Both the position numbers and the translations under genes were made by a program. Positions 8,964-18,004 of a stretch of DNA of 64,000 nucleotides are shown here, piece by piece (within the stretch, counting starts at the first letter, position 1; each line of letters starts with the position of its first letter). Under the pieces are notes generated by a model. The model saw only the letters and a list, made by a program, of their open reading frames with translations. It was not told the origin of the DNA and did not search any database. The stretch is from Sporosarcina luteola (GTDB lineage: Bacteria; Bacillota; Bacilli; Bacillales_A; Planococcaceae): contig NZ_JAMBNV010000001.1 of NCBI RefSeq assembly GCF_023715245.1, positions 1,550,001-1,614,000 on the forward strand, read 5' to 3'.

Positions 8964-10853
8964 ATGAGCCAATTGATTGTTGAAAACCTAACAAAAAGTG
9001 TTGGAGAAAAAACGTTGTTCCGTGATATATCCTTCACAATCATAAATGGGGATAAAGTCGGCTTGATCGGAATTAATGGGACTGGCAAGTCAACATTGCT
9101 TTCCATTATCGCCGGAACCGAGGATGCGGATTCCGTCAGAATGGATCATCCGAATAAGTACAGTATTTCTTACTTACCGCAAACACCTGTACTTGATCCG
9201 GACAAAACAGTAATGGAAACAGTATTCATGTCAGATGCGCCAATTATCAAATTGAATTTGGAGTATGAAAATGCGCTTGTCGCACTTGAAACCGACTCAT
9301 CCTCGAAAGAGAATCAAGAAAGGTTCTCGCGTGTCCAAAATGAGATGGACGCAAAATCGGCATGGGATTTAAACACGAAAGCGCGGATGGTCCTGACGAA
9401 ATTAGGAATTGATACATTTGATAAGAAAATGGGCGAGCTTTCTGGAGGTCAACAGAAACGTGTGGCTTTGGCGAAAGTAATTATTGAACCGGCGGATCTT
9501 TTACTTTTGGATGAACCGACGAACCATCTCGATGTCCAATCAATCACTTGGCTGCAGGAGTATTTGAAAAGTGAGCAAGGGGCCGTCATGTTCATTACTC
9601 ATGACCGCTATTTCCTTGATGCGGTCTCTACCCACATTTACGAGTTGGCTGATCGCAAGTTATATACCCACACCGGAAATTTTGCCGATTATTTGGAAGC
9701 GAAGGCAATCCGTGAAGAGATGGCGGAAGCGACGGACGCAAAGATGCAAAATCGGTACCGGACAGAGTTAAAGTGGATCAGACGTGGAGCGAAGGCCAGA
9801 TCGACAAAACAAAAAGCGCGGATCGGACGTTTTGAAGAACTGCAGGAGAACTTGAAAAAGGAAGGTTCTGCGGGTGACATGGATGTGACGCTGAAAACAT
9901 CCCGTTTAGGCAAGAAAGTGATTGAAGCTAATGAAGTTTCAAAAGCATATGAGGATAAAAAAATCATCTCTCGCTTCAGTTGCATTTTACAATCGGGGGA
10001 TCGGATAGCTATTGTCGGTCCGAATGGAGCTGGCAAAACCACCCTTATGAAGTTGTTTGCGAAAGATCTCGAACCTGATAGCGGTTCGATTGAAATGGGA
10101 TCAACAGTAAGAATAGCGCATTTTCATCAGCAGTTGCCGAAAATGGCCGAAAATAAGCGCATCATTGAATATATAAGAGAAACATCAAACGATATAGAAG
10201 ATAGTAGTGGGACACGGATATCGGCTACTCAAATGCTGGAGCGCTTCTTGTTTCCTTCCTCGTCACATGGCACGCCGATCGGAAAACTGTCCGGCGGGGA
10301 AAGAAAACGGTTATACTTATTGAAATTACTAATGGAACAGCCCAATGTACTGTTGCTCGATGAACCGACAAACGACCTTGATATCGAGACGTTATCCGTA
10401 CTAGAGACCTTTATTGATTCATTCCCGGGTGTCGTGTTAACGATCTCCCATGATCGTTTTTTCCTTGACAGGACATCTACAAAGCTTTGGGTATTGGACG
10501 GGTCAGGGAACGTAGAGGTCCATTACAGCCTCTACTCGGAATATCTAGAATCGGAATCGGTGAAAACTGACGATGCCTCATCCGAAAAAATCATTCAAGA
10601 TCCACAACCGAGGGAATCGGTTCCGATGAAGAAACGAATGACTTATTCGGAGAAAAAGGAATGGGATACAATTGAAAAAAGTGTCGAAGACATCGAGTCT
10701 AAAATCGAACTTACTGAAGCCCAAATGGTCGAATCCGGTTCCAACTACGATCGTTTACGTGAATTGACAAAAGAATTGGATGAATTGAATGCTGAATATG
10801 AGCGTCTAATTGAGCGATGGGCATATTTACAGGAAATATCCGAACAAGAATGA
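8964..10853 (+). CDS. yfmR: ABC-F translation factor, YfmR type
   Basis: Cytosolic twin-ATPase ABC-F protein of 629 residues, the same length as B. subtilis YfmR. Domain 1 has Walker A GINGTGKST (36-44), signature LSGGQQKR and DEPTNHLD. Domain 2 has GPNGAGKTT, LSGGERKR and DEPTNDLD. The two are joined by a charged linker that reaches the peptidyl-transferase centre in this class. The last ~80 residues form a coiled coil. It has no membrane segment, so it is not a transporter. YfmR acts on the ribosome and backs up EF-P at stalled sequences (family knowledge). The start at 8964 (MSQLIVENL) aligns with the family; the ribosome site is weak. The next gene begins 14 bases after the stop. Confidence 0.88.
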   Translation: MSQLIVENLTKSVGEKTLFRDISFTIINGDKVGLIGINGTGKSTLLSIIAGTEDADSVRMDHPNKYSISYLPQTPVLDPDKTVMETVFMSDAPIIKLNLEYENALVALETDSSSKENQERFSRVQNEMDAKSAWDLNTKARMVLTKLGIDTFDKKMGELSGGQQKRVALAKVIIEPADLLLLDEPTNHLDVQSITWLQEYLKSEQGAVMFITHDRYFLDAVSTHIYELADRKLYTHTGNFADYLEAKAIREEMAEATDAKMQNRYRTELKWIRRGAKARSTKQKARIGRFEELQENLKKEGSAGDMDVTLKTSRLGKKVIEANEVSKAYEDKKIISRFSCILQSGDRIAIVGPNGAGKTTLMKLFAKDLEPDSGSIEMGSTVRIAHFHQQLPKMAENKRIIEYIRETSNDIEDSSGTRISATQMLERFLFPSSSHGTPIGKLSGGERKRLYLLKLLMEQPNVLLLDEPTNDLDIETLSVLETFIDSFPGVVLTISHDRFFLDRTSTKLWVLDGSGNVEVHYSLYSEYLESESVKTDDASSEKIIQDPQPRESVPMKKRMTYSEKKEWDTIEKSVEDIESKIELTEAQMVESGSNYDRLRELTKELDELNAEYERLIERWAYLQEISEQE

Positions 10854-10867
10854 GAGGAGTGTTGGCA

Positions 10868-12004
10868 ATGAAGATTGTAACAATAGAACCGACCCCTAGT
10901 CCGAACTCGATGAAACTTATTGTGGACGAAGAGCTCCCGATGGGTGTCAGTTATAATTATAAGAAAGAAGATGCGGAACATGCACCCTATCCAGTGTCGG
11001 AAATGCTATCTATTAAAGGTGTAAAAGGGATATATCATGTAATGGATTTCATGGCGATTGAACGTGTAGGTACTATTGCATGGGAAGACATCCTTGCTGA
11101 AGTGCAAGGAGTATTTAACAAAGATTCAGTGGATGTAGAGAGGAATTTGGAAAAAGCTCCAGATGATCATTATGGTGAAGTGTATGTCCATGTCCAAACG
11201 TATAAAGACATCCCTCTGCAAGTTAAAGTGTTCGATAGCGATTCGGAGCTGCGTTTTGGTCTTAGTGAACGGTTTAGCATAGCGATGGAAAAAGTGCATA
11301 GTACGGAAGTGGAAAACTATATCCTCCTTCGGAAATGGGCAGATTACGGCATCCGGTACGGTGACAAACAGGAAATTGGGGAAACAGTCGTCCAAGAAGT
11401 CGAAGCCGCTTATCCTGAGGAACGCTTACATGAAATAATAAATCAGTCACAGCAAGGGAAGGATAACCTCGAAGAGAAGAAACGTAAAGTTACATTGGAA
11501 GATTTTAATGTAAAAGAGTGGGAAAAACGTTTCCAACTGATTGATCAGATGCCCGATCCCGATGTAACAGATCTCCCTTTGCTAGAATGTGCGCTGGAAG
11601 ATGAAAAAATGTCTATTCGCCGGCTTGCAACTGTTTATCTTGGAATGATCGAGGATGAATCTGTCATTCCTTACGTGGAAAAAGCATTAAAGGATAAAAG
11701 TTGGGCGGTGCGGAGAACGGCAGGAGACTGCATGAGTGATTTAGGATTTGCAGGCTTTGAAAACGCTGCAATAGAGGCATTGAAAGATAAGAACAAGCTT
11801 GTGAGATGGCGCGCTGCCATGTTCCTATACGAATCGGGGACTGAAAACGCGTTAACTGCTTTGCATGAAGCAGAAAACGATTCTGAATTCGAAGTGAAGC
11901 TGCAAGTTCGAATGGCCATTGCAAGAATCACTGAAGGTGAGGAAGCGAAAGGCTCCATCTGGAAGCAAATGACGGAAGTACACGGCAATTCTGCCAAACA
12001 ATAA
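10868..12004 (+). CDS. ypgR: CvfC/YpgR family protein: Nfu-like N-terminus plus HEAT repeats
   Basis: 378 residues. The first ~90 (starting MKIVTIEPTPSPNSMKL) are the Nfu N-terminal scaffold-like domain. Residues about 230-360 form HEAT-like helical repeats (for example DKSWAVRRTAGDCMSDLGF and a following copy). The family is called conserved virulence factor C in staphylococci, YpgR in B. subtilis. The biochemical role is not settled; the domain mix suggests a protein scaffold. The ATG at 10868 follows AGAGGAG. It is probably cotranscribed with yfmR, 14 bp upstream. Confidence 0.8.
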   Translation: MKIVTIEPTPSPNSMKLIVDEELPMGVSYNYKKEDAEHAPYPVSEMLSIKGVKGIYHVMDFMAIERVGTIAWEDILAEVQGVFNKDSVDVERNLEKAPDDHYGEVYVHVQTYKDIPLQVKVFDSDSELRFGLSERFSIAMEKVHSTEVENYILLRKWADYGIRYGDKQEIGETVVQEVEAAYPEERLHEIINQSQQGKDNLEEKKRKVTLEDFNVKEWEKRFQLIDQMPDPDVTDLPLLECALEDEKMSIRRLATVYLGMIEDESVIPYVEKALKDKSWAVRRTAGDCMSDLGFAGFENAAIEALKDKNKLVRWRAAMFLYESGTENALTALHEAENDSEFEVKLQVRMAIARITEGEEAKGSIWKQMTEVHGNSAKQ

Positions 12005-12139
12005 AAAATCATTAACGCAATAATATTATGTCAACTCAATCGATAGGTCACTGTTCAATACTATTGAATACATGAAATTGCTTCGTATTCAATGTAGAAT
12101 GAGAGCGATAGTATCGATTTGTCGAAAGGGGAATGAATT

Positions 12140-12577
12140 ATGAATGCGTACGATGAGTATATGAAAGGCATTGTAAAACCGATGAGGGAGGAACTCGTTC
12201 AATCGGGCTTTACGGAGCTGACGACAGCTGAGCAAGTTGAGGAGAAAATGAAATCACTTGAAGGTACCGCATTGATTGTCATTAATTCAGTTTGCGGTTG
12301 TGCAGCAGGACTTGCCCGACCGGCAGTGAGGGAAGCGCTGCAAACGGTTGAAGCAGCACCGAATCATCTATTTACAGTGTTTGCCGGCCAGGACAAAGAA
12401 GCGACAGAGATGATGAGAAGCTATTTCCCTGAAGTACCTCCAAGCTCACCTTCCATCGCTGTATGGAAAGACGGAGCGCTTGCCTACTTCATTCCAAGGG
12501 AGCAAATCGAGAATTTTGAAATGGAACAGATCAAAGATCATCTGAGCGGCGTCCTTGAACAAGTTTGTGCAAAATAA
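12140..12577 (+). CDS. brxA: Bacilliredoxin BrxA (YphP/YqiW family)
   Basis: 145-residue thioredoxin-fold protein with the diagnostic CGC motif at residues 52-54 (NSVCGCAAG). In bacillithiol-making Firmicutes, BrxA/BrxB remove bacillithiol from S-bacillithiolated proteins. The sequence is closer to YphP (BrxA) than to YqiW (BrxB), for example in ELTTAE and in the C-terminal IPREQIE region. The ATG has GAAAGGGG upstream. Its 3' end overlaps the start of the next gene, as in the B. subtilis yphP-ypiP pair. Confidence 0.88.
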   Translation: MNAYDEYMKGIVKPMREELVQSGFTELTTAEQVEEKMKSLEGTALIVINSVCGCAAGLARPAVREALQTVEAAPNHLFTVFAGQDKEATEMMRSYFPEVPPSSPSIAVWKDGALAYFIPREQIENFEMEQIKDHLSGVLEQVCAK

Positions 12578-13352
12578 AACAATTATCACGACGGCAGGTA
12601 GACCAGATCCGACTACGTACAAAGTAGCCGAGATTGCAAGTTCGGAGCTTGGTTTTCCGGTTGTCGAAAGGAAAAAACGTTCCATTTTACGCATGCAGCG
12701 CGAATACGATGCCGATGTCCTTGTCGCAGGTAAAGACCGTTATGAACTATTCCGTGAGGGGATGGAACAGCCGTTATTTTTTCATCCGAATTCGGCAGCT
12801 TTCCGTTTAAAGCGCATTAGTAAAGGGGAGCCAGATCCACTCGTTGAGGCGAGTGCATTAACGGAAGGTGATACATTCCTTGACTGTACGCTAGGATTAG
12901 CGTCGGATAGCATTGTTGCTTCTCATATAATAGGGGCAGATGGGAAATGTGTAGGATTGGAAGCAGATCCGACTGTTGCTTTTGTAGTAAAAAAGGGTCT
13001 TCGAAGTTTTCCTGCCACTTTCGAGGCGTTGGAGATGGCCATGCAGAACATTGAAGTCATTCATTCTGAAGCGATTGAGTTTTTGGCGAATCAGCCCGAT
13101 CGTTCGTGGGATGTCGTGTACATCGACCCTATGTTCCATGCTCCGATCGAAGAATCGTCGAATTTCAAACCACTACGGCAAGCAGGCGTACATACTTCCT
13201 TGACTGAAAAGTGGATGCAGGAAGCATTCCGAGTATGCAACCGACGCGTTGTCGTGAAAGACAGGTTCGATTCAAACGTATTCAGCCAATTCGCCATGCA
13301 TCGTAAAATTAGACCGAACACCAAGTTCCATTTCGGTTACTTATCCAGATGA
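12555..13352 (+). CDS. ypiP: Class I SAM-dependent methyltransferase YpiP (RsmJ-like)
   Basis: About 265 residues with a Rossmann methyltransferase core. Motif I is FLDCTLGLASDS near residue 110. The catalytic-type motif DPMF sits near 193 (VYIDPMFHAPIEES). The arrangement resembles RsmJ-type 16S rRNA guanine methyltransferases, so rRNA is a reasonable target, but this is inference. The start is uncertain: TTG at 12555 or GTG at 12567; both lie inside brxA and lack a strong ribosome site, suggesting translational coupling. A strong terminator follows the stop. Confidence 0.8.
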   Translation: MNKFVQNKTIITTAGRPDPTTYKVAEIASSELGFPVVERKKRSILRMQREYDADVLVAGKDRYELFREGMEQPLFFHPNSAAFRLKRISKGEPDPLVEASALTEGDTFLDCTLGLASDSIVASHIIGADGKCVGLEADPTVAFVVKKGLRSFPATFEALEMAMQNIEVIHSEAIEFLANQPDRSWDVVYIDPMFHAPIEESSNFKPLRQAGVHTSLTEKWMQEAFRVCNRRVVVKDRFDSNVFSQFAMHRKIRPNTKFHFGYLSR

Positions 13353-13392
13353 AAAAAGCCGTCCATACATTTACTGTTTGGACGGCTTTTTG
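13353..13392. terminator. Terminator between ypiP and the 25-residue peptide gene
   Basis: AAAAAGCCGTCCA and TTGGACGGCTTTTT pair across a 12-base loop. A's on one side and T's on the other allow use in both directions. Confidence 0.88.
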
Positions 13393-13394
13393 TA

Positions 13395-13472
13395 TCAATT
13401 TGTAAAGTTCAATGAGCTTAAATAAAGGACGAGTGCGAGCATTCCAATTCCCATAAGTAATTCTACGTTCAT
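13395..13472 (-). CDS. 25-residue hydrophobic peptide
   Basis: On the minus strand, a GAAGGAGG ribosome site lies at ideal distance from an ATG at 13470-13472. The peptide is MNVELLMGIGMLALVLYLSS plus five residues (LNFTN), essentially one membrane helix. The stop falls just before a bidirectional terminator. The strong ribosome site and the terminator make it a credible gene. It matches no family I know; toxin-like, regulatory or spore peptides all look like this. Confidence 0.5.
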   Translation of the reverse strand: MNVELLMGIGMLALVLYLSSLNFTN

Positions 13473-13659
13473 TTATAAAACCTCCTTCATAAAACCTCAC
13501 AATAATCTTCAGTTTTATTGTACAATGAATTTAAGAAATATGAAACCTTTACAAATCCTTTTCGTAATATTAGGAAAGACGATTTGTAATTGATAAATAG
13601 AATAAAAATAGCGATTCTGTAATGGGAAATTTCCAAATACATAAAAAGCAGGTGGCCTG

Positions 13660-14262
13660 ATGAAAAAACATTTGCAAAACCTTATTATCGCACTCGTTGC
13701 GGTCCTGACGCTTGGTGTTATCTCACCAAACCATGAGATATGGACGAATCTGCATCCGAAAGACGACACGAGGCAAGCTGGCATTCCGACTACCTCCAAA
13801 CATGACTTACAGTTAGGATTAGAAGATTCCGTTTTTGAGCGAGAATCATTTGAACATACTCTATCAATTGAAGATGCTTTATTGCAGCCCGCCAAGGAAT
13901 TGGCATACTTGAAATTTGGATCAAGAATAGGTCCTGCCATTCAAAATGAATTTGATAGCAATATTTACCCGAAGATTGAAGAGGTTATTCAACAGACGGT
14001 AGCGTCTACTGGAGGACTTGGGAATCGAATGCTTTCCATTACTGAGACTCCTTCCGGTGATTACGCAGAGAAAATGTTTCATGTTACTGACAAAGATGAC
14101 AATAAAGATCTTATACGCTTTCATGTACGTACCGAAAAACGGCCACTAGACGGTTATTTCTATAACTTCCACTACCATACCGCAGAAGACGGTTTCACAG
14201 TGCATCATTCTCTTGGTGATATATATTGGTCCAAGAACACACCGCCAAAATGGTTATCATAA
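13660..14262 (+). CDS. ypjP: YpjP family protein
   Basis: 200 residues with an N-terminal hydrophobic signal/anchor (about residues 5-23) and a soluble outer part. The conserved C-terminal segment contains YFYNFHYHTAEDGF and ends in YWSKNTPPKW, the hallmark of YpjP. It is annotated in places as a cell-division-related protein, but no activity has been shown to my knowledge. The position next to brxA and ypiP agrees with the B. subtilis order. ATG at 13660, with AGGTGG as ribosome site. Confidence 0.83.
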   Translation: MKKHLQNLIIALVAVLTLGVISPNHEIWTNLHPKDDTRQAGIPTTSKHDLQLGLEDSVFERESFEHTLSIEDALLQPAKELAYLKFGSRIGPAIQNEFDSNIYPKIEEVIQQTVASTGGLGNRMLSITETPSGDYAEKMFHVTDKDDNKDLIRFHVRTEKRPLDGYFYNFHYHTAEDGFTVHHSLGDIYWSKNTPPKWLS

Positions 14263-14270
14263 AAATGTTA

Positions 14271-14301
14271 AAACACTCGTCGGAATAACGAGTGTTTTTT
14301 T
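14271..14301 (+). terminator. Intrinsic terminator after ypjP
   Basis: ACACTCGT and ACGAGTGT pair over a 7-base loop, followed by T's. It marks the left border of the accessory-looking block. Confidence 0.85.
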
Positions 14302-14377
14302 ACTACCGTAATGGAGATGTTGGGCTGACGTTTTACACTTCAATAAACTACTATTGAATATCAGAGGAGAGACAAAC

Positions 14378-14523
14378 GCATTTTATGCGAACTAACAAAA
14401 CCGATTTTTCCTATTCAGGAGAGGTCGGTTTTCTTGATTACAGGGAACACGCCTAAGCCCTTATTCATCTCTATGCATACTTTGGTATGAACCAGCTATT
14501 TGCCCAACTACTAGTAAATAGCT
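14378..14523 (+). promoter_or_regulatory. Hairpin-rich leader upstream of the sulfonate transporter operon
   Basis: Between the ypjP terminator and ssuA lie four stems: CGCAT/ATGCG (14378-14390), AAAACCGA/TCGGTTTT (14397-14432, followed by a weak T-run), CATAC/GTATG (14476-14489) and AGCTATTT/AAATAGCT (14494-14523). The last ends just before the ribosome site. The layout could be an attenuator or a translational switch. It does not contain the S-box core, and I cannot assign it to a known riboswitch class. Confidence 0.4.
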
Positions 14524-14550
14524 GAAATATTGAGGGGATGTGTACCACTG

Positions 14551-15549
14551 TTGATCGGAAAGAGATTCAAACATAAGTTAGCATTATTGGGGAGCCTGCT
14601 TTTAGTTATGGGATTGGTCTTGAGCGCTTGTGGCACCACTGAAGATGCAAAACCACAAACCACTGCAGACCAGAAAATTCGGATCGGTTATCAGAAAAAT
14701 GGTCCTTTGTTCATCTTGAAGAACTTAGGAACGTTAGAGAAAAGGTTAGAACCGCTCGGATATAAAGTTGAGTGGAATGAATTTCAAGCAGGGCCAGCTC
14801 TTCTCGAAGCTTTGAATGCCGGGAGTGTCGATTTTGGAAGAACAGGTAATTCTCCTCCGGTCTTTGCACAGGCCTCGGGTTCTTCGCTGCAATATATAGC
14901 TGTGGCGTTCTCGAAGTTCGAAGGCTCAGGGATTTTGGTGAAGGCTGACTCAGCCATCCAAGAACTTGAGGATTTGAAAGGAAAAACAATTGGTTTTGCT
15001 AAGGGTTCAAGCTCCCACTATTTACTTGTGAAAGCTTTGGAGAAAGCAAACCTGAAGTATGAGGATATTACACCAGCATTTCTATCGCCGGGAGATGCTC
15101 GCGTTGCGTTCGAACAAGGAGACATCGATGCTTGGGTGGTTTGGGATCCCTATACGGCCGACACAGAAGTATCAACAGGTGCGCGACTTTTAGTAAACGG
15201 TGAAGGGTTAACTACGGACCGTGATTTCTTTCTCTCATCGTCAGAGTTTGCAGCTGAACATAGTGACATCTTGAAGGAAGTAATCGATGAAATCCAGAAC
15301 TCCAGTAACTGGGCCAATGAAAATCCTGAAGAACTTACGAAGATGCTCTCAGATATTTTAGGGATTGATGAAGCTTCCATGAAGCTAGCGGTTGATAGAC
15401 GGGTACATGGAGTAGAGAAAGAGATTTCCGATGAAATCATAGCTGAACAGCAGTCCATCGCAGACACATTTTATGAATTAGGAATTATCCCGACAAAAAT
15501 CAACATAAAGGAAAGGATATTTTCATTTGAAAAGGATGGGGGGAAATGA
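14551..15549 (+). CDS. ssuA: Aliphatic sulfonate-type ABC transporter, substrate-binding lipoprotein
   Basis: 332 residues from the TTG at 14551. An N-terminal signal ends in the lipobox LSAC, with Cys27 as the lipidated residue. The mature part has the NMT1/SsuA periplasmic-binding fold, with the typical GYQKNGPLFILK start and the motif DAWVVWDPY. It should bind a sulfonate, taurine or similar oxoanion outside the membrane and feed the permease. The start was chosen for distance to AGGGG at 14533-14537; a TTG at 14530 overlaps that site. The stop overlaps the next ATG (ATGA), so the three genes form an operon. No SsuD monooxygenase is adjacent. Confidence 0.85.
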   Translation: MIGKRFKHKLALLGSLLLVMGLVLSACGTTEDAKPQTTADQKIRIGYQKNGPLFILKNLGTLEKRLEPLGYKVEWNEFQAGPALLEALNAGSVDFGRTGNSPPVFAQASGSSLQYIAVAFSKFEGSGILVKADSAIQELEDLKGKTIGFAKGSSSHYLLVKALEKANLKYEDITPAFLSPGDARVAFEQGDIDAWVVWDPYTADTEVSTGARLLVNGEGLTTDRDFFLSSSEFAAEHSDILKEVIDEIQNSSNWANENPEELTKMLSDILGIDEASMKLAVDRRVHGVEKEISDEIIAEQQSIADTFYELGIIPTKINIKERIFSFEKDGGK

Positions 15550-16328
15550 GACCCGCATTTACGAAGACCCTTTACAAAACCCTCCCTTGGGTTGTACCCT
15601 TCCTGCTTCTGTTCATTTGGCAAATAGCCAGCATGACAGGAATCCTGTCAGCTAAAATCCTAGCTGCACCGTCGGGTGTTCTCCTTGCGGCAGTTGAGCT
15701 GACACAATCCGGTGAACTGTTCCATCACGTTTGGGTGAGCCTTGGGAGGGCTGTAAACGGCTTCTTGATCGGAGGAAGTATCGGGTTCATTTTAGGTATC
15801 GTGAACGGATTATTCCGTACATCTGAAATGGTACTTGATACATCTGTACAGATGCTGCGGAACATTCCACATCTGGCACTAATTCCACTTGTCATTCTAT
15901 GGTTTGGGATTGGGGAAGAAGCAAAAATTTTCCTCGTTGCTTTAGGGGTACTCTTCCCAATCTACATTAATTCGTACCACGGCATTAAATCTGTCGACTC
16001 AGGGCTAATCGAGATGGGAAAGATGTATGGGCTGAGTAAAGTCTCCCTATTTTTCAATGTGATCTTCCCGGGAGCACTCTCCTCCATCTTAGTCGGAATC
16101 CGCTTTTCGCTAGGAATGATGTGGATCACCCTTATTGTTGCTGAAACCATCTCCTCCACAGCCGGAATAGGCTATATGGCGATGAATGCTCGGGAATTCA
16201 TGCAAATGGATGTCATTATCCTGAGTATCTTACTGTATGCCTTCCTCGGTAAACTATCTGATATGATTGCACGTTTCCTCGAACAACGATGGCTAAAATG
16301 GCATCCGAGTTATGCAAAACAACAATAG
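15546..16328 (+). CDS. ssuC: Sulfonate-type ABC transporter permease
   Basis: 260 residues, six predicted membrane helices, BPD_transp_1 fold. The EAA-type loop that contacts the ATPase is visible as EMGKMYGLSKVSLFFNVIFP. The N-terminal half has the RNIPHLALIPLVILWFGIG segment typical of SsuC/TauC/NrtB permeases. It overlaps ssuA by four bases, giving translational coupling. The final residues run into the region upstream of the ATPase gene. Confidence 0.87.
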   Translation: MRPAFTKTLYKTLPWVVPFLLLFIWQIASMTGILSAKILAAPSGVLLAAVELTQSGELFHHVWVSLGRAVNGFLIGGSIGFILGIVNGLFRTSEMVLDTSVQMLRNIPHLALIPLVILWFGIGEEAKIFLVALGVLFPIYINSYHGIKSVDSGLIEMGKMYGLSKVSLFFNVIFPGALSSILVGIRFSLGMMWITLIVAETISSTAGIGYMAMNAREFMQMDVIILSILLYAFLGKLSDMIARFLEQRWLKWHPSYAKQQ

Positions 16329-16342
16329 GAATGGAGGATAGC

Positions 16343-17137
16343 ATGAAAGAAGAACAATTTCACGTACAGCTCAGGGATTTGAAGAAATCATATAATGGTA
16401 CGATCGTACTTGATCAGTTATCTTTGAACATATGTAAAGGGGAATTTGTCGCGATTGTTGGAAAGAGCGGCTGTGGGAAAAGCACGTTGCTCCGGCTACT
16501 CTCCGGCTTGGAGAAACCATCGGAAGGACAGATCCTGATTGAACAAGAACAATTGATGTCCATCAATCGGCAATCGTGCATGATGTTCCAAGATGGACGT
16601 TTACTGCCTTGGAAGAGGGTTTTGGAGAATGTTGAATTAGGTTTGAAAGGATCTCACCGAGAAGAGGCTATGACAGTTTTGAAACATGTCGGTCTAGAAC
16701 ATCGGATTAAAGAGTGGCCTGCCAAACTATCTGGAGGTCAGAAACAGCGGGTTGCATTGGCGAGGGCCCTCATCCATAAGCCTAGTCTATTGCTCCTCGA
16801 TGAACCGCTTGGAGCACTCGATGCGTTCACCCGACTGGAGATGCAGAGCTTAATCGAAAATATATGGCAGAAACACGGGTTTACGGCATTACTCGTTACA
16901 CATGATGTGGAAGAAGCGGTTACGTTATCAGATCGAGTTATCCTGCTCCAAGACGGACTGATTGCCAAGGATGTAACGATTCCGCTACCGAGGCCTAGAC
17001 AACGGGATCATGTCACCTTCACTTCCACAGTCAAACTAATATTGGATCAGATTCTTCATGAGCCAAATCCTAGCGAACCAGACAGGACGGAAGAGATTAG
17101 TTATCATCTCAAACCCATGCCTAAAGCGGTTTTATGA
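16343..17137 (+). CDS. ssuB: Sulfonate-type ABC transporter ATP-binding protein
   Basis: 264 residues. Walker A GKSGCGKST at 40-48, Q-loop in MFQDGRLLPWKRVLENV, signature LSGGQKQR, Walker B LLLLDEPLGALD and the H-loop in VTHDVEEAV. The Q-loop sequence is typical of the nitrate/sulfonate/taurine subgroup. The ATG at 16343 follows GGAGG (16332-16336). It completes a binding protein, permease and ATPase set. The substrate class is inferred from subfamily only. Confidence 0.87.
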   Translation: MKEEQFHVQLRDLKKSYNGTIVLDQLSLNICKGEFVAIVGKSGCGKSTLLRLLSGLEKPSEGQILIEQEQLMSINRQSCMMFQDGRLLPWKRVLENVELGLKGSHREEAMTVLKHVGLEHRIKEWPAKLSGGQKQRVALARALIHKPSLLLLDEPLGALDAFTRLEMQSLIENIWQKHGFTALLVTHDVEEAVTLSDRVILLQDGLIAKDVTIPLPRPRQRDHVTFTSTVKLILDQILHEPNPSEPDRTEEISYHLKPMPKAVL

Positions 17138-17141
17138 GAAG

Positions 17142-17177
17142 TTGCCGTGGCATTCGATAGACGAATGCCATGGCGAA
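17142..17177. repeat. Long hairpin after ssuB
   Basis: GCCGTGGCATTCG and CGAATGCCATGGC pair with one mismatch over a 5-base loop. No U-run follows. It probably ends or protects the ssu mRNA. Confidence 0.55.
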
Positions 17178-17217
17178 ATTATGGTATCCATTCTTTTGTC
17201 CAAGCATAGACTGATAC

Positions 17218-17235
17218 AGCACAAACCATTGTGCT
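17218..17235. repeat. Hairpin just upstream of the YitT gene
   Basis: AGCACAA (17218-17224) and TTGTGCT (17229-17235) form a perfect stem with a 4-base loop, about 23 bp before the YitT start. It could be an operator or a leader stem. Confidence 0.4.
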
Positions 17236-17258
17236 ATACCTAATTAGGATGATGCCAA

Positions 17259-17918
17259 GTGAAAAAAAGAGCACGTAGACAACACATAGAAAAAAATAGT
17301 AGCAGCTTCTTCAGAAAATATATTCTTGTGGCAACAGGGGCAGTTATTCAAGGCTTTGCCATGGGCGTGTTTTTATTTCCAAACTATATCCCTTCAGGTG
17401 GAGCGGGCGGCTTTACTGTCTTGCTGAACTATTGGTTCGGAATCCCGTTAAGTTTAGCCCTATGGATCATGAATGCTTCCATGTTATTATTTGCCTTGCA
17501 TTTTCTTGGCGGCAAAAGTACAATCGGCACCCTCTTTGGGATAACCATCACCTCAGTTTCTGTTAGTCTGTTTGAAGTGTCTATGGATTCCCCATTCTCA
17601 TCAGTATCGCTCGACTTATTATTCGGATCTATTTTTTTAGGTACTGGAATTGCCATTCTTCTTAGACAGGGCGTATCAAACGGTGGCGTAGGAGTCATCG
17701 CGTTGATCATTGCCAAGTATAAGAAAATCAATCCAGGAAAGTCTCTATTTTGGATCAATGGCGCCATCTTTGTTTTAACTGGTTACGTCATTGTATGGGA
17801 AATCATTATTCAAGCTTTGGTTTGCCAATGGGTATCGACGACTATTGTTAGATGGTTGTACAATGTACGCGTGCCGAGAAAAAAAGTCATTATTGATTTG
17901 ATTTGGGGAAGGGATTAG
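17259..17918 (+). CDS. YitT family membrane protein, short form
   Basis: 219 residues with five to six hydrophobic segments and the conserved YitT motifs FLFPNYIPSGGAGG near residue 45 and RQGVSNGGVGVIALI near 140. Typical YitT proteins run to about 280 residues and end in a cytosolic DUF2179 domain; here the frame stops soon after the last helix with a basic tail, so that domain is missing. It may be a natural membrane-only form or a truncated gene. The start codon is GTG at 17259 with GATGCCAAG upstream, a poor site. Function of the family is unknown. Confidence 0.72.
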   Translation: MKKRARRQHIEKNSSSFFRKYILVATGAVIQGFAMGVFLFPNYIPSGGAGGFTVLLNYWFGIPLSLALWIMNASMLLFALHFLGGKSTIGTLFGITITSVSVSLFEVSMDSPFSSVSLDLLFGSIFLGTGIAILLRQGVSNGGVGVIALIIAKYKKINPGKSLFWINGAIFVLTGYVIVWEIIIQALVCQWVSTTIVRWLYNVRVPRKKVIIDLIWGRD

Positions 17919-18004
17919 GTATAAAGTGGTTTAGCGCATAAATTAAACACGTAAGGAAACCATACCTTTAATCAGCAAAATTTTTGATTGGACGAGGTGT
18001 GGTT

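Noticed and set aside
14378-14550. SAM or guanidine riboswitch before ssuA
   Set aside because: The conserved cores of those classes are not present in order. Kept only as an unassigned leader.
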